64,000 nucleotides of DNA, from the NCBI GenBank assembly GCA_958510825.1, contig OY294046.1, positions 47,597,794-47,661,793 on the forward strand. Reading direction: 5' to 3'. The translations under genes were made by a program, and so were the position numbers. Source of the DNA: Brachypterus glaber (lineage: Eukaryota; Arthropoda; Insecta; Coleoptera; Kateretidae). Below the pieces are notes generated by a model. It was not told the DNA's origin and did not search any database. It worked only from the letters and a program-made list of their open reading frames with translations. How positions within the stretch are numbered: position 1 is the first letter of the stretch; each line of letters opens with the position of its first letter. This document shows positions 35,690 to 46,752 of the stretch, one piece after another.

Positions 35690-35970
35690 TCTGTTTGTCT
35701 GTCTGTCTTTCCATCTATTTATTTGTATGTAAACTTTATAATTTTTAAAAATTTAAAAAAATCTTTCACAACCAAATGATTCAGGACCTTTGTGAGGTCC
35801 ATACAGCAAGGGTTTCCGTTTCATAATTGATCTCTGTGCAAAAAGCCACAAAGCTATTGGGTATATGCTTTGTCTTCGTCTTATCCCATACCAAAAAAAA
35901 AAAAAAAAATAGAGCATCGTACGTTGCGCGGAGATATCACTCCAGAAATCACTAAATCCCGCTGTGTGGA
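35690..35970 (+). repeat. Dispersed repeat with GTCTGTCTGTCT core
   Basis: Same block order as 28745-28862: the GTCTGTCTGTCT run, ATGTAAACTTTATAA, CTTTCACAACCAAATGATTC and GGACCTTTGTGAGGTCC. It is followed by an A run (35891-35910). Confidence 0.5.
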
Positions 35971-36074
35971 CAGGTCAAATATTTTAAGTGTCTTAGCATG
36001 AAAGCTGATTTAATTTTTGCACTGTCAAAATAATCAAAACAGTTTTGCTTATTCATTTAAAATTTATATTCCAG

Positions 36075-36260
36075 GTGAAAGTCGAGGGTCGCACCCAATT
36101 TCTGACAGTCGTCTGCATGGGTTGTCTAGAAGGCGTCAACGGTCGAGCCATTATGTGCAGATATTGTAATCAAAAGTGGGACGGCTCGTCCCTCGTATTG
36201 GGAACAATGTATTCGTACGACATTTTTGCTGCTATGCCATGTTGCACCGAGCGGATAAAG
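36075..36260 (+). CDS. hdc: headcase (HECA) exon, second visible
   Basis: 62 codons, phase 0, between TTCCAG and AAG|GTAAGG. Encodes VKVEGRTQFLTVVCMGCLEG, then MCRYCNQKWDGS and LGTMYSYDIFAAMPCC. CMGC, CRYC and the CC pair continue the cysteine array. The WDGS and LGTMY-YDI-AA-PCC blocks are characteristic of the Headcase family C-terminal domain and make the assignment firm. The cysteine spacing suggests zinc binding, which is an inference from pattern. Phase-0 junctions on both sides mean that it could in principle be skipped without a frame change. Confidence 0.95.
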
Positions 36261-36288
36261 GTAAGGAACTACCTAAATATAATAGAGT

Positions 36289-36500
36289 CGGCGCGCTATA
36301 TAAATGGGGCAGTCACGTCATAAAATTAACGACGACAGTGCGCACAATATTGTAGGCAGAGTGAACGTTATTATTCCAACAAGCGAATGTTGCCAAGAAA
36401 ATCGCGCCGTTGCTAAGGGGCGTGTATGTAAACAATCCATTTTAGCTTACTGCGCATCTCGTGTTTAATGACATTATTATCCCATTCGTATAGCGCGCTT
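36289..36500. mobile_element. Intronic MITE with GCGCGCTATA termini
   Basis: TCGGCGCGCTATATAAATGG at the left pairs with CCATTCGTATAGCGCGC at the right. About 210 bp and noticeably richer in GC than the intron around it. Confidence 0.65.
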
Positions 36501-36695
36501 ACTTTAGAATTATAAAAAATCAAATTAAACCATAACTAAAGGAAAATTTAACAATTATAGATGTTTTTGAAAAAATGGATAAAACCCAACCGCAGTGAGT
36601 CAGTTTACAGTCTAAAACTTGCTTGATTTAATAGCAGCAATATCACAAACCAGTAAGAACATAACGCCACAAAATACCTAATAGTATATTAAAAT

Positions 36696-36799
36696 ACTAG
36701 TTTCATAACATACGTTTTTAGCAACAAGTTTAGAAAACGAGCCGCTTGCGGCGAGTTTTTTAAAGTACTAGTGCGCTAAAAACGTGTTTTGAAACGAGT
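36696..36799. repeat. Short intronic foldback
   Basis: ACTAGTTTCATAACATACGT and its inverted partner ACGTGTTTTGAAACGAGT, with GCCGCTTGCGGC at the tip. About 104 bp. Confidence 0.55.
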
Positions 36800-37178
36800 G
36801 CTTTATACAATTTTTTCTATTTTGCTCTAATATTTAAAAAAAACTTACATTTAAATTGATGACTGATTTAGGGATTTTTGTTTTGGATTGGCATTACAGT
36901 TTACACCATGTTTAAAATTCTAAGAACAAATGATATTTTGATATATTTTATAGTCATATCTTCTCTTTTTTACTGCAATTAACCAAGCCACAATTTTAAC
37001 ATGGTAAAAATAACCTGAACACAAAATTTTGTAGAAAATTTAACTTTAAAGCGACATTGACATTGCACGGAAAACGTCAAGCGATAGGCCAGGTCTGTTG
37101 CCAACCCAAAAGGACAAAAAGTACAGACTTCTTATGGGCCTATAAGAACACGCAAAATGCGTGTGATTATGAAATAGA

Positions 37179-37515
37179 AATAGTTATTTATGGTACTAGT
37201 GGGTAAAGTAAGATATTTCCCATGAGAAAATTAACCTACGAGGCGTCAGCCAATCAAGTTAATTTTCGAGAGGGCAATATCGGTTTACACATGAGTGCCA
37301 TACAAGGTTTTATCCAATAAATAGCTTAGGAATTCATATTTTTATTAAAAATTTTAATGACATGTACAAGAAAATAATTTGACAAGTGACAGTTGAGTGG
37401 GTAAAATAAATAATTATCCACTCAATAAAGTAAAAGCCACGCGGGGGTTATTATTGAGTTTATCTATTTAAAACAAAGCTGGTAATTGTCTTATTATCTG
37501 TATGTATTGGATAAA
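37179..37515 (+). repeat. Dispersed repeat with 47-bp hairpin, copy 2 (in headcase intron B)
   Basis: Same orientation as 24409-24739, about 337 bp. The hairpin at 37191-37300 has a slightly longer loop (an added ACGA before GGCGTCAGCC) and a few arm mismatches such as TTTCCC for TTGCCC. Confidence 0.8.
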
Positions 37516-37826
37516 AAATATTATTAGTGTTTTTGCGACATGTATGGCACACATTTTTAATTAAAAAAGAACTAGGAGATATAATTAGACTTTTTATAGA
37601 TATATGCATGGAACGTTTACTTCAAACAAAAGTGGTTTCTTACGTGTGTAAAACTTTACTTTTGACTAAACTTAACTCTATAGAAAATGTTAATTATACC
37701 AAGTCTTTTGATAACTATTTTCCCACATTAGTAATTTTTAGAATAAGAACCAAAATTCTACGAATAAAAGAAGTTACAATTACTTTCAACTTTAGATCCC
37801 ACTTTAAACTATCTCTTTTTTTCCAG

Positions 37827-38003
37827 TGTAATTCTTGCTATAAACCCGTATTGCACCCAGCTCAAAGACTAAACTTCTTCAGCGACTACAGTCACATGGT
37901 GCCCTGTCCGCACTGTCGCACGCTGGACACGCATTTCGTCAAGCCTTTGGCCTTTTGTTACGCACGTCAGCCTGCAGTGCGATCGCTACAGATGTGGCCA
38001 TAG
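37827..38003 (+). CDS. hdc: headcase (HECA) terminal exon up to the first stop
   Basis: Acceptor CTTTTTTTCCAG, then 58 codons and TAG at 38001-38003. Encodes CNSCYKPVLHPAQRLNFFSD, then MVPCPHCRTLDTHFVKPLAF and CYARQPAVRSLQMWP. CNSC and CPHC complete the cysteine array, and FFSDYSH-VPCPHC---D-HFVKP is the hallmark end of the Headcase C-terminal domain. The three visible exons give 183 residues of the product ending at this TAG. Behind this stop the same frame stays open for 51 codons (see 38004-38159), which suggests the exon continues as coding sequence by stop-codon readthrough. Confidence 0.95.
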   Translation, partial: CNSCYKPVLHPAQRLNFFSDYSHMVPCPHCRTLDTHFVKPLAFCYARQPAVRSLQMWP

Positions 38004-38159
38004 CAGTCGGCCCCCCGTGCGGTGACAAAAGCGCCCCCTACGCCCCCAACTCCTCCCGACCCGGATCCAATGGACCTGGATCTAGGGTTGCTGTGGAGAG
38101 AACTGGCAGGGCTCCGTTTGGACGAATTTTGTCGACTGCAGTTGACGAGAGCGCGGTAG
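38004..38159 (+). CDS. hdc: Candidate readthrough extension of headcase
   Basis: Directly behind TAG 38001-38003, in frame, 51 codons stay open to TAG 38157-38159. The peptide is proline-rich (APPTPPTPPDPDP), then acidic-hydrophobic (MDLDLGLLWRELAGLRLDEF) and ends basic (CRLQLTRAR). The DNA is GC-rich with mostly G/C third positions, against AT-rich flanks, and the richness ends where this frame ends. Established knowledge: Drosophila hdc mRNA makes a longer functional product by readthrough of a UAA, helped by a downstream RNA structure. The stop context here, UAG followed by CAG, resembles leaky UAG-CAR contexts. Alternatives: the +1 frame is also open to 38173, so openness alone proves little, and the segment could be a GC-rich 3' UTR. 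Whether it is translated is inference. Confidence 0.5.
   Translation, partial: QSAPRAVTKAPPTPPTPPDPDPMDLDLGLLWRELAGLRLDEFCRLQLTRAR
38061..38086 (+). promoter_or_regulatory. hdc: Possible readthrough-stimulating stem-loop
   Basis: CCGGATCCA (38061-38069) can pair with TGGATCTAGG (38077-38086) around the 7-nt loop ATGGACC: six Watson-Crick pairs, one G-U, one mismatch, then two more G-C pairs. It lies about 58-83 nt behind the first stop, comparable in distance to the element described for Drosophila hdc. Function is inference. Confidence 0.35.
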
Positions 38160-39750
38160 ATTCATTTTTTTAACAATTTTTAAATAGTAGTGTTTAGTTT
38201 TTAATTGGTGGTCTTTGGACAAAATTAAATGCTGTTTTAACATTGGTGTTTGGGTGAGTTTATACAACTTTTTTTCCAAAAGAATTATTTCATATTTAAC
38301 GTAAAATAAAAATTACTATCTGTTGTTGGATGGTCCAAGCCAGGTTTTACTACAATTTTCCAAGTAGTTTTCTATGTGAACTTGAATAACTCAATGAGTT
38401 ATTAACTCACCTTTACAATGAACTTAATGTGATTTATGTGGTATTAAATTAACACAAATTGTTTGATATTAAAACAAAAAGTGTAAAACTTAATTTTATA
38501 CTACTTATAAAAACACCGATGTTAATAGGTTTAATATTGTTTGGGATACACTGTATAGTGAACTGATTCACTATATAAGTTAAGCGGACACAAAAATTAG
38601 TTTTCTTATTGTTATGTTTGCATTTTATATATGTTTCGCATTTTTAGGTTGGTAGCAAGTGCTCGTTTTCTTTTTACCCTCGCCTGAGTAGGCCAGCAAC
38701 AATAAGAAAATGGGTTACCTTTACACAAAAAGCGTAGAATAAGCGTATTATATTCTGAGAATATGATTTAATTTTTTATTACGTAATAAGCATGTAATGA
38801 CTTTAGGCAACAGGCATAGAAGATTTGTTATTTTTTACACAAAAGCAAATACGTATACAAATATAAATTAAAAACTTATTTTAAGTACCTACTACCTACT
38901 TAAATATAATTGAATTTGATACAAAAGCCAATTATGTTTTGGTTAGTCTTGTAAGACGAACTAGGTAATACTGAACGGTTTTGTATATTTGGAACCTTTG
39001 ACAACTTTAGTTATTGAATACAAGTAGTCACAGTACTGTAACAACTTGTATTTAATAACCAATACGAGGGGTTTTAATAACACAAAATTAGTCAATATTT
39101 AATCGAGTAGTCTCAATTTTGGTAAACTTTCATTTTTGTTTGCAGTAGTTACGTAACTGAAAATTACCTGCATCGTTTTAAATCTTTTTAAAACAAAGGT
39201 ATTTGTTTATGACAAAATGTGTTACCCAAGTTATTCATTGTTTACTAAGTACCTGCCAACTTAAAATGCGTACAATATAAAACCGTTATGTTATTAGTTT
39301 ATTATTATATTTATATGTTTGTTAGTTTCTAGTGAATTTATTCATCTTATGTCTTTTAAAGAAAATATGAATGACAATTGTGATTATATCGTTAAATTTT
39401 AAGTTTATTTTAATAACTCAAATTTTAGTTTTCTTTTTTATTCTGCTGCAATATGTCGTTTTAGACTTATAAACACTATATATTAAAATTAAGCAAAAAT
39501 AACTTTATTTTGTTTAATTATAATGTATTTTAATGATGGTCTAAATACTTGATTGCGCAAACTAGGTATATAGTTTTTTTTTAATATTTTTAGGTTATTA
39601 TGAACATTTCATTTATTTTAAATCGATCGTTAAAAAAGTGATCGCTAAACTTAATATATATTTGTAATACAGTACTTTAGTAATAATTTATTAATTATAA
39701 TAATTATTATTATTACTAATAAGAGATAATTGCTGTGTCCCAATAATTAG
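38160..39750 (+). other. Probable headcase 3' UTR and flank
   Basis: AT-rich. AATAAA at 38305-38310 is the first plausible polyadenylation hexamer, but such hexamers are common by chance here. A hairpin at about 39004-39062 pairs TTATTGAATACAAGT with ACTTGTATTTAATAA. No further gene seen. Confidence 0.4.
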
Positions 39751-39820
39751 TGATAGGCGTGAAAGATGGCGCCTCGGACGCGTTTTTGGGCGGGCGAGCG
39801 CACGAGTGGATGTTTTTCGA
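39751..39820 (+). other. Small GC-rich island, possible 5' exon or promoter
   Basis: GATGGCGCCTCGGACGCG and GGGCGGGCGAGCGCACGAG stand out in AT-rich DNA. A frame from ATG at 39766 gives MAPRTRFWAGERTSGCFSKK and could reach a donor-like AG|GTATGA near 39831. AAGATGGCG also fits the Pho/YY1 core. Nothing confirms a gene. Confidence 0.2.
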
Positions 39821-40906
39821 AAAAAAAAAGGTATGAGGAATACAGGACTTTATTTTTTAAAGAAAATATCTTTAAAAACTCATTTAAAAATTTATGTGAT
39901 TTTTTTAGGATATATAACCAAATTATTTTGGTGATTTTGAAATGTGTAATAAAATTCTTGATTGTTTTTCGAGATATTCAATTTAACAGATGCGTCTGAT
40001 TACATACGAAGTACAAACATAACACAATTCTTTTGTGGAATGAACTATAGTAAAGTTTATTAGAAACTTTACATTATAAAAATATAAATACAAGTATAGA
40101 TAATTTGTGTCAAGTTTTGTTATTTTTAAGTTTTTTATTAAACATTTTGGAGATCGGAAAATATATTTTATGCCTAAGAAATTACTGCAATTTTCAGAAA
40201 CTAAAAATATAAATAAATAATAATAAACTTTTTTAAAAAACCGAAATATATGATTATGCTTTACATTGTAAGTTTTTAACCATCAGTTTTAGAAATATTT
40301 AATATTATAGCGTGTTATTAAAAATATCTTCACGAAAAAAAATTTAAAATATTTCATGAAAAAATAAATAATAGTTCAATAATATTTGTATGATATATTG
40401 ATCTTTTGCTATCATATCCAGTCATTTTAAAAAGCTGTAGTTTTTCTCCTCCTTGAAATAAAAAAAGTTACAAGCATTAGGTATTTTCTGGAAAAAAGTA
40501 AACATCCTGAAAGTCCTCTTAAACGAGTGCATGTATCCTGTTGACGTTATCTAAAACGTGGTGACGACTTTTTGTGATGTATTCAGGGACAAGTCGGTCT
40601 CCCTGCACCGAGTAGCACACACACTGCCACACAGTCATCCCCAACAAATAAATTAAGTACAAAGATAACAATTTTAGAACATTATAAAACCAAAAAAATA
40701 TGTTTTAACAAAATGTTGTTTTTTATGTTCGCATCAAAAATTTATTTTAATATTAGCTTAATTTTGGTTTTTAGACCATGTTTCAGAATTATCCTATATA
40801 TATAGTAATAATTCTGCAATGTTTTAACGTTATATAGTTTTTTTTGTTAACTTATCTTGTTTTTAGGCAAGAATTTTTTTAGAAATATTGTTTTTTTTTT
40901 ATTTAA
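39821..40906. other. AT-rich non-coding stretch
   Basis: No recognised feature. 40500-40650 is somewhat less AT-rich (GTCGGTCTCCCTGCACCGAG) but carries no convincing coding frame. Confidence 0.35.
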
Positions 40907-41019
40907 AATTTATTTTAATTTAGATTAAAAGGTTCTATTAAATATTTTGGTTTAATAATGCTAATTTATTTTAATTTAGATAAAAAGGTTCTATTAAATA
41001 TTTTGGTTTAATAATGCTT
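40907..41019 (+). repeat. 56-bp tandem duplication
   Basis: Two nearly identical 56-bp units, landmark GGTTCTATTAAATATTTTGG at 40931 and 40987. Confidence 0.9.
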
Positions 41020-41235
41020 CAAATAAAAATATGATCGTTCAAATCAGTCACACATTTTAACAAATCCTTCATTTATTATCATGAAAATCATTAGAAAATA
41101 CTGTAAACAAAAGAGACTGAGAAAATTCTGCCAAAATTGCGATCATCTTCACAATTTAATTTTTAACATTTTTTGTATATTTAAACCACTAAATTTTAAC
41201 TATTTCATTAAAACTTAAACACCCCGTTACTTACT

Positions 41236-41262
41236 AGTACTATTACTACTACTACTACTACT
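41236..41262. repeat. (ACT)n microsatellite
   Basis: Run of ACT triplets following AGTACTATT. Confidence 0.85.
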
Positions 41263-42688
41263 TTATACTGACCGTAGGGCTATGTTTTTAACCAAACTCA
41301 ACAAATAAAAACTGAAAAAACCTATAAAATACAGAAACTTTAAACTATGACATTTTAATGTCATTTATGAAAAAAAAATATTTCCAGCAACAGATGTTGG
41401 ATTGTACAAGAGTAGTAAATATCTATTATTTCTTAGTTTTACTTAACTTTAAATTAATTTTACTAACCTTTATTTAGTGGTCTAAAAATATAAATTGTAG
41501 TTTTTGTGTCTGATTTGTTCGAATCCAGTGCTCTAAAATAGCAGCTCAATAATCCGAAAATTACCTCAAAACGAAACAAAAAGAACTAATATATACAGTT
41601 TTTTACTAAATTTTATAAATAGCAATATACACTTTCACACAAAAGAGTGAATACAAAAACAAATAGATAAAAAAGCGATTTTTTAGAAATTTAATGATTA
41701 GAAATCCTTTATTGTACTCTTTTGAAAATATAAGTTTTCTTCAAATTAATTCTTTAAAATTTGGTTCAAATTTATATTCATAATTTCATAAACACAAAAA
41801 TAATATCAATCCAAGAACATTAGTTATTTAGACAAATTTTGTTCAATTAAAAGAATTATGTTCAATACGTTAAAATTTTGTCTTAAAGAAAATATAGGTA
41901 CCTATAGATGTTTTTGTCATTAGTTGGGTTTATTTTTCATTAAAATATAAAAAGTTAAAAATTGCTTTTTATTTCTGCGAAATGATTTTTTATTTATAGT
42001 TGAATTCTGTCGAACTAACATGGAAGTATGTCACAATATTTATTTTACAGTATTCTACAGAAAATAATTATTTTAATAAATCTTTTGGGATTTAGTATTA
42101 AAGTTATAATATGTGGTAAAATAAGAAAATATATTGTTGCGTATATATAAACTTTATATATTTATACATATTTATATTTACTTCAGTTAAATGGTATACA
42201 TTTCAATTAACATTTTTTTATCTGTGCATGGATATTCTGGTTTTAAATTTTAATCAAAATTTTAAAGATTTTTCTTTAACCTCACTAGTATTTTCAAAAG
42301 AGAATAATTTAGTTAAAACGATAATGTTGATGAATATTGGTTAGAATATGATGAGTGTGGCGGAACCTTAGGAAAATTGCTTCAAGTACAAAAACCGTTC
42401 GTTACTTTTGCAAATTTTATATAATAATAAATAATACATACTTATAATCAATTGTTGAGGGTAAAATAATTCCTATCTCCGTTTAGCCAAAGCTTCTGTT
42501 GATTTTTTCTTGATATATAGATATGTTACGTATTTTTAACACTACTATCAAAATAACATTTGTTTTAATAAAGTTTAGGTTACCTGTACAAGTTTTTATA
42601 GTTACTGATTTAAATAGATTTTACTCTTGATTTTATTAAAAGATCTTTAGGTTATGTTCATAGACGTATTTCCCGTCAGTCAAAAGTG
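41263..42688. other. AT-rich non-coding stretch
   Basis: No feature recognised. Confidence 0.35.
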
Positions 42689-42806
42689 AATCAACGCAAC
42701 GCGTTATACACTTGTAAAGTTAGCCCCTCTCTCTTTAATACCATTAGAGGGAGTGGGAAAGACTATCTTTATAGGTGTATAACGGGTTGCATTGGTTCGC
42801 TGCTGC
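42689..42806. repeat. Short hairpin repeat, copy 1
   Basis: Arms of about 50 bp: CAACGCAACGCGTTATACAC at the left and GTGTATAACGGGTTGCATTG at the right, with CCCTCTCTC against GAGGGAGTGGG. A related hairpin at 53011-53108 starts ACCAATGCAACTTGTTACAC. Confidence 0.65.
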
Positions 42807-44110
42807 TTCATGAGGGATACGTGTCTGGGCAACCTGTCATTTTTCATCGATGTAGAAAATACTTTATTATAACCTTTATGTAAAGTTTGGACTTTGTAAA
42901 CATCTAAGATCCTATTTAAAAATCATGTATACTAAATACAATACCTAATTTAGCTGAAATAAAGTTATACAGAATGGACGACTAAAAGAAATGTTTATTC
43001 TCAGCCAGCTTACTAAAAATTACTGTCACCTAAAAAAAAACTTGTTTATTTTATTAAAAATGGTATTTTCATCTAGTGGTGTTAAATATACATAATTTTA
43101 AACACAACGACCGACTAAATACGTTGCGAGTGTGTGAGCGAGCTTCAGTACTCCCTTAAGAAATCCCCTTAAGTAGTCTGTATCTAAAAATTACCCCTTG
43201 CTAGTGTAAAGTTTAGAAATTAGTAGTGCATGCACCGAATTGCACATTAGCTCATGAGTCATGAAATCTAAAAATTGTGAGCTAGTGAGCAAGTAGGACG
43301 CTTTTTCTTCTTCTTATTGTTATCGAGTGGCCTAAGTTTTACGGGCTAAAATTTATCTACACACATTTTTGGATCGAATAATTTTTTATTATGGTTGAAA
43401 AATTATCATAACATTTAAAACCCTAGATTTAAGATTTCCCAACGAAAATCACATTTTTGAATTTGGGGAATGATTATTATTATGATTCATTTTGGTGATC
43501 GTTGAATTATTTTTAAATCAAAAATAAAGCACCTTATTTTATTTTTAACATTAAAATAAATGAAAAAATTAATAACTAACACGCTTACAATTTTTTTTAG
43601 TAAAGTGCAGTTAACATATAAGCATTAATTTTTAATAGAGGTTGATGATCTTCCTTAAATTAAACTTTTGTACCAGTGAAGTAATCTTAGTTCCAACGTC
43701 TCCAATAGTTTAGTATGTACCCTAAAATTTATGTTATCTATACAATATACTAAACAAAAAATAAAAATTGGTACATAAAACTAAAACTAAAAAAATCATA
43801 AGCTTTATAAAAGTTTTAATAATTATCTTAAAAAATTATTGTTATGATAATTTTTTATCCATTATTTTTCTTATTAATATTCCTTATAATAATTAGTGTT
43901 TTCGTCATCGTGAAATGAAGCGGGACTTTAAATTGTACATATAAAAAACGTCGAAATTCGAAATAAAATTTTTAAAATTTTAAATTTAAAATTATTCTTT
44001 TTTGAATAAGAAACTAATTGGTATTTTACAACAATAATATATGTCGATTAATCGTAAGTTCTAGTTGTTAGTGATTTTTGATATAAATTATGAAATACGA
44101 ATTAATAATT
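42807..44110. other. Non-coding stretch, AT-rich with a less AT-rich patch
   Basis: 43110-43290 is less AT-rich (GTTGCGAGTGTGTGAGCGAG) but I could find no coding frame or repeat ends. Confidence 0.35.
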
Positions 44111-44113
44111 AGG

Positions 44114-44198
44114 TGTAAACGCAAACGTAAACGTAAGACGTAAGCGTAATACGTAAACGTAGTGCGTAAACGGAACTTACGTAGGCGTAAACGTAAGT
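44114..44198 (+). repeat. Degenerate GTAAACGTAA short-unit array
   Basis: GTAAACG, GTAAGCG, GTAATACG and related 6-10-bp units follow each other for about 85 bp, the last ones reading GGCGTAAACGTAAG. Confidence 0.8.
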
Positions 44199-44204
44199 AA
44201 ACTT

Positions 44205-44262
44205 TCGAAGAGGCACGCGGGGCACCCAGCTGGTGCGAGGACCAATCGGTGGCTTGCCAATT
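44205..44262. other. GC-rich patch next to the array
   Basis: GAGGCACGCGGGGCACCCAG and GCGAGGACCAATCGGTGGC. Too short to assign; could be promoter-like or an exon fragment. Confidence 0.2.
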
Positions 44263-46393
44263 TTTGATACGAGAGAGACAAAACGTACAAACTCGAAATT
44301 TTTAATTTTTTTGAATAAATTACACTGTGCTATAAAAACATATGGAAAACTGGCCCACCCAGATCCACATAATTAATTGTGCGTTTATGGTAAGATTTAA
44401 CAGAAATAATTAATTAATGTTTTGTCTTGTGCGCAGACTTAGTGATTAAGTATATAACATTTTGACACTAGTCACGCGTACTGTGTTTCCAGTTAGTTCC
44501 GTTAATTCGGACCACAAACAAGACAATATTTATAACTAAATGGTACTCGAACTAAATAAAATAATACTGGATCAGGATGCTTAAAAGGAAACATTTGTTG
44601 TATTCTATGAATATATTACTACCTTTAAAATAATTGTACACAATAAAATAAACTGTATCAGTTTGAAAATAAATTTCATCAAAATAAAATAAAATAAATT
44701 CTATTTTGTACTAATGTGTTTTGGTGTTTTGGAGGACATCAGTCGCTATAATAGGGTGTCCGTAGAAATTTAATATTCAATAATTAAAAAAATATATATT
44801 GTTTGGTTTGGATGTTTTACAAATTTTGTAATTTATTAGAATTAATAATTTTGTCGAGTTTGTACCAAGTACTTGATATAAGGCTGTCGATGCACAATAT
44901 ACATGGAGGCGCAATCAGGGTAAGGGTCGTACCGTAAAGCACCACTAATATTTTTAAATGTAGTGTAGCATGGCTGCAAAGTAGATAATGTATCTGTGTG
45001 TTTTTCGCTTATGTCTTTAGCTAACTTTTAGTCCTTTTAAAATTTCCACCGACCATGAGTACCAAATATAGAAAAAAAAAATAGGTTTAACACACTTTTG
45101 CATCAATAAAACAGGAAAAAATAAGTTTTGGATAAAATAATAATTTGTACTGCATTTATAGGTTATATCCCGAGATTTATGCATCTTACCATGTAAAATA
45201 CAAAATACTTGTAGCCTATTTTTTTCAAATTTTGTTTAAAAAAATGTAGGAGACTTAATAATTCAAATTAAGAGCCCGAGGTCGTAGGTCGAGGGATTTT
45301 GAGTAAATTAAGTCGAAAACGTTTACTTTCGGATAAAATTTTGCAAAAATATAGTCTTCCATAGTCTATATAGTCAAATTTATCGATCAAGAAATAATTC
45401 TCAAGATTATTTCCCCCCACCCCAAAAGAAAAAAGCACATAAAACTTCAAACCTAGATCCGGCCGTTAATATTAGTTTAAATAAAAAATATATTTTATTG
45501 ACTAATAATAAAATTATCATTTTATGCAAAATTTGTTTTACTCGTCATGTGAAAGTTTGACTATTTTATTACCAAAAAAAATTAATAATTATGATCCATA
45601 GACTTTTGACTCAAATGTGATATCATTTTTTACTTTTCTACCAAGATAAAAGAGAATAATCTTCATATTTCAATAAAAAAAGTATAATTTTTGTACGTGT
45701 TTTTATAAAGTAAGAAATTCGGAAATGTAATGTAAATGTGACAAAATTTTTTAAACAATGTGATATTATTATATTTTTTATACTATCGCGTAGTACTATA
45801 GTAGAGATTTATAAATTTTGGAAAAAAATCGGTTGGAACCGCAAAATTATTTATAGAAATTGTTTATTAAAATTTTTCAAAATTAAAAAAAAATAATGTA
45901 TAAAGTTTTGGCTCAAATATTTCGGCATAATGTGTGATTTGATAGGAAACTACTATGGCGTGATAATTTTTTTATAAAAAATCGTATAAAAAATAAAAAA
46001 AATAATAATTTTAGGAATGACCTAAGAGGGCAGAAGTTTTTTATACTTAAATATTATAAGGTATTACGAAAATAAATGGTAGTAAGGTTAAGCTATTTTT
46101 AGGGTTTAAATGTCGCTGTTGTATACTCATGGTTGCGTGGTCACCCTGCTTTTGCGTTTAAGGGTTTGCGACTGTTTTTGTTTGTAATTTTTTGTTTTTC
46201 TTTTTTATGTATAACCGAAAAATTTCATGTTTCAAAATATTAAAAAAAACGTTTTAAACAATTATCAACTAACATTGATTTGTTAACATTTGATAGCCTC
46301 AATATATTGTACATTTATATAAAAATAGAAATGTGAAGCCACGGCATTATAGATTTGTTTTTTATGTTAATTTATTTATGCAATATACAATCG
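44263..46393. other. AT-rich non-coding stretch
   Basis: No feature recognised on either strand. Confidence 0.4.
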
Positions 46394-46752
46394 TTAGGGT
46401 GGTTCTTAAAAAAAGGTTTTTTTGGGACGCCCTCTTAAATTGTTTCAAAGTGTCTAAAGTCGTCCTGTCTCAAAAATTCAAGGAACAACAAATATTATTA
46501 ATAAAAAAATATATTTTTCAAATCATAAACAAACTCGAAACAGTTAATATGATTCTTTAAATTGGAAAAAAGTTTTTAAAAAATATATACCCAAAAAATT
46601 TTTTGTTTCTTGCATAGTTTCGATGGAACGTAGGCTTTGCCACCCTTAAAAATATGCCTGGCCCTCTATCGACCAAAAATTTAATAATTTTTAGACATTT
46701 TGAACAAATTGAGGGGCGTACTTTTAAATAAATTTTTAAAAGACCACCCTAA
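46394..46752. mobile_element. MITE with TTAGGGTGGT termini, 359 bp
   Basis: Starts TTAGGGTGGTTCTTAAAAA and ends TTTTAAAAGACCACCCTAA. Same terminal motif as 47906-48063 and as a truncated copy at 63879 running off the window. Confidence 0.7.

Larger units (their letters stand above)
34298..36074 (+). other. hdc: headcase intron A (1,777 bp)
   Basis: GT at 34298-34299 and AG at 36073-36074. Filled by a foldback (34331-35592) and a GTCTGTCTGTCT-type dispersed repeat (35690-35970), so most of its length is mobile-element derived. Confidence 0.9.
36261..37826 (+). other. hdc: headcase intron B (1,566 bp)
   Basis: GT at 36261 and AG at 37825-37826. Contains two small foldbacks (36289-36500 and 36696-36799) and the second copy of the hairpin-bearing dispersed repeat (37179-37515). 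Confidence 0.9.

Noticed and set aside
37955..38173. Plus-one frame overlapping the headcase stop (MLRTSACSAIATDVAIAVGP)
   Set aside because: Open because the DNA is GC-rich. It has no relation to the Headcase family, and the zero frame directly continues the conserved exon. Kept only as a caution for the readthrough claim.
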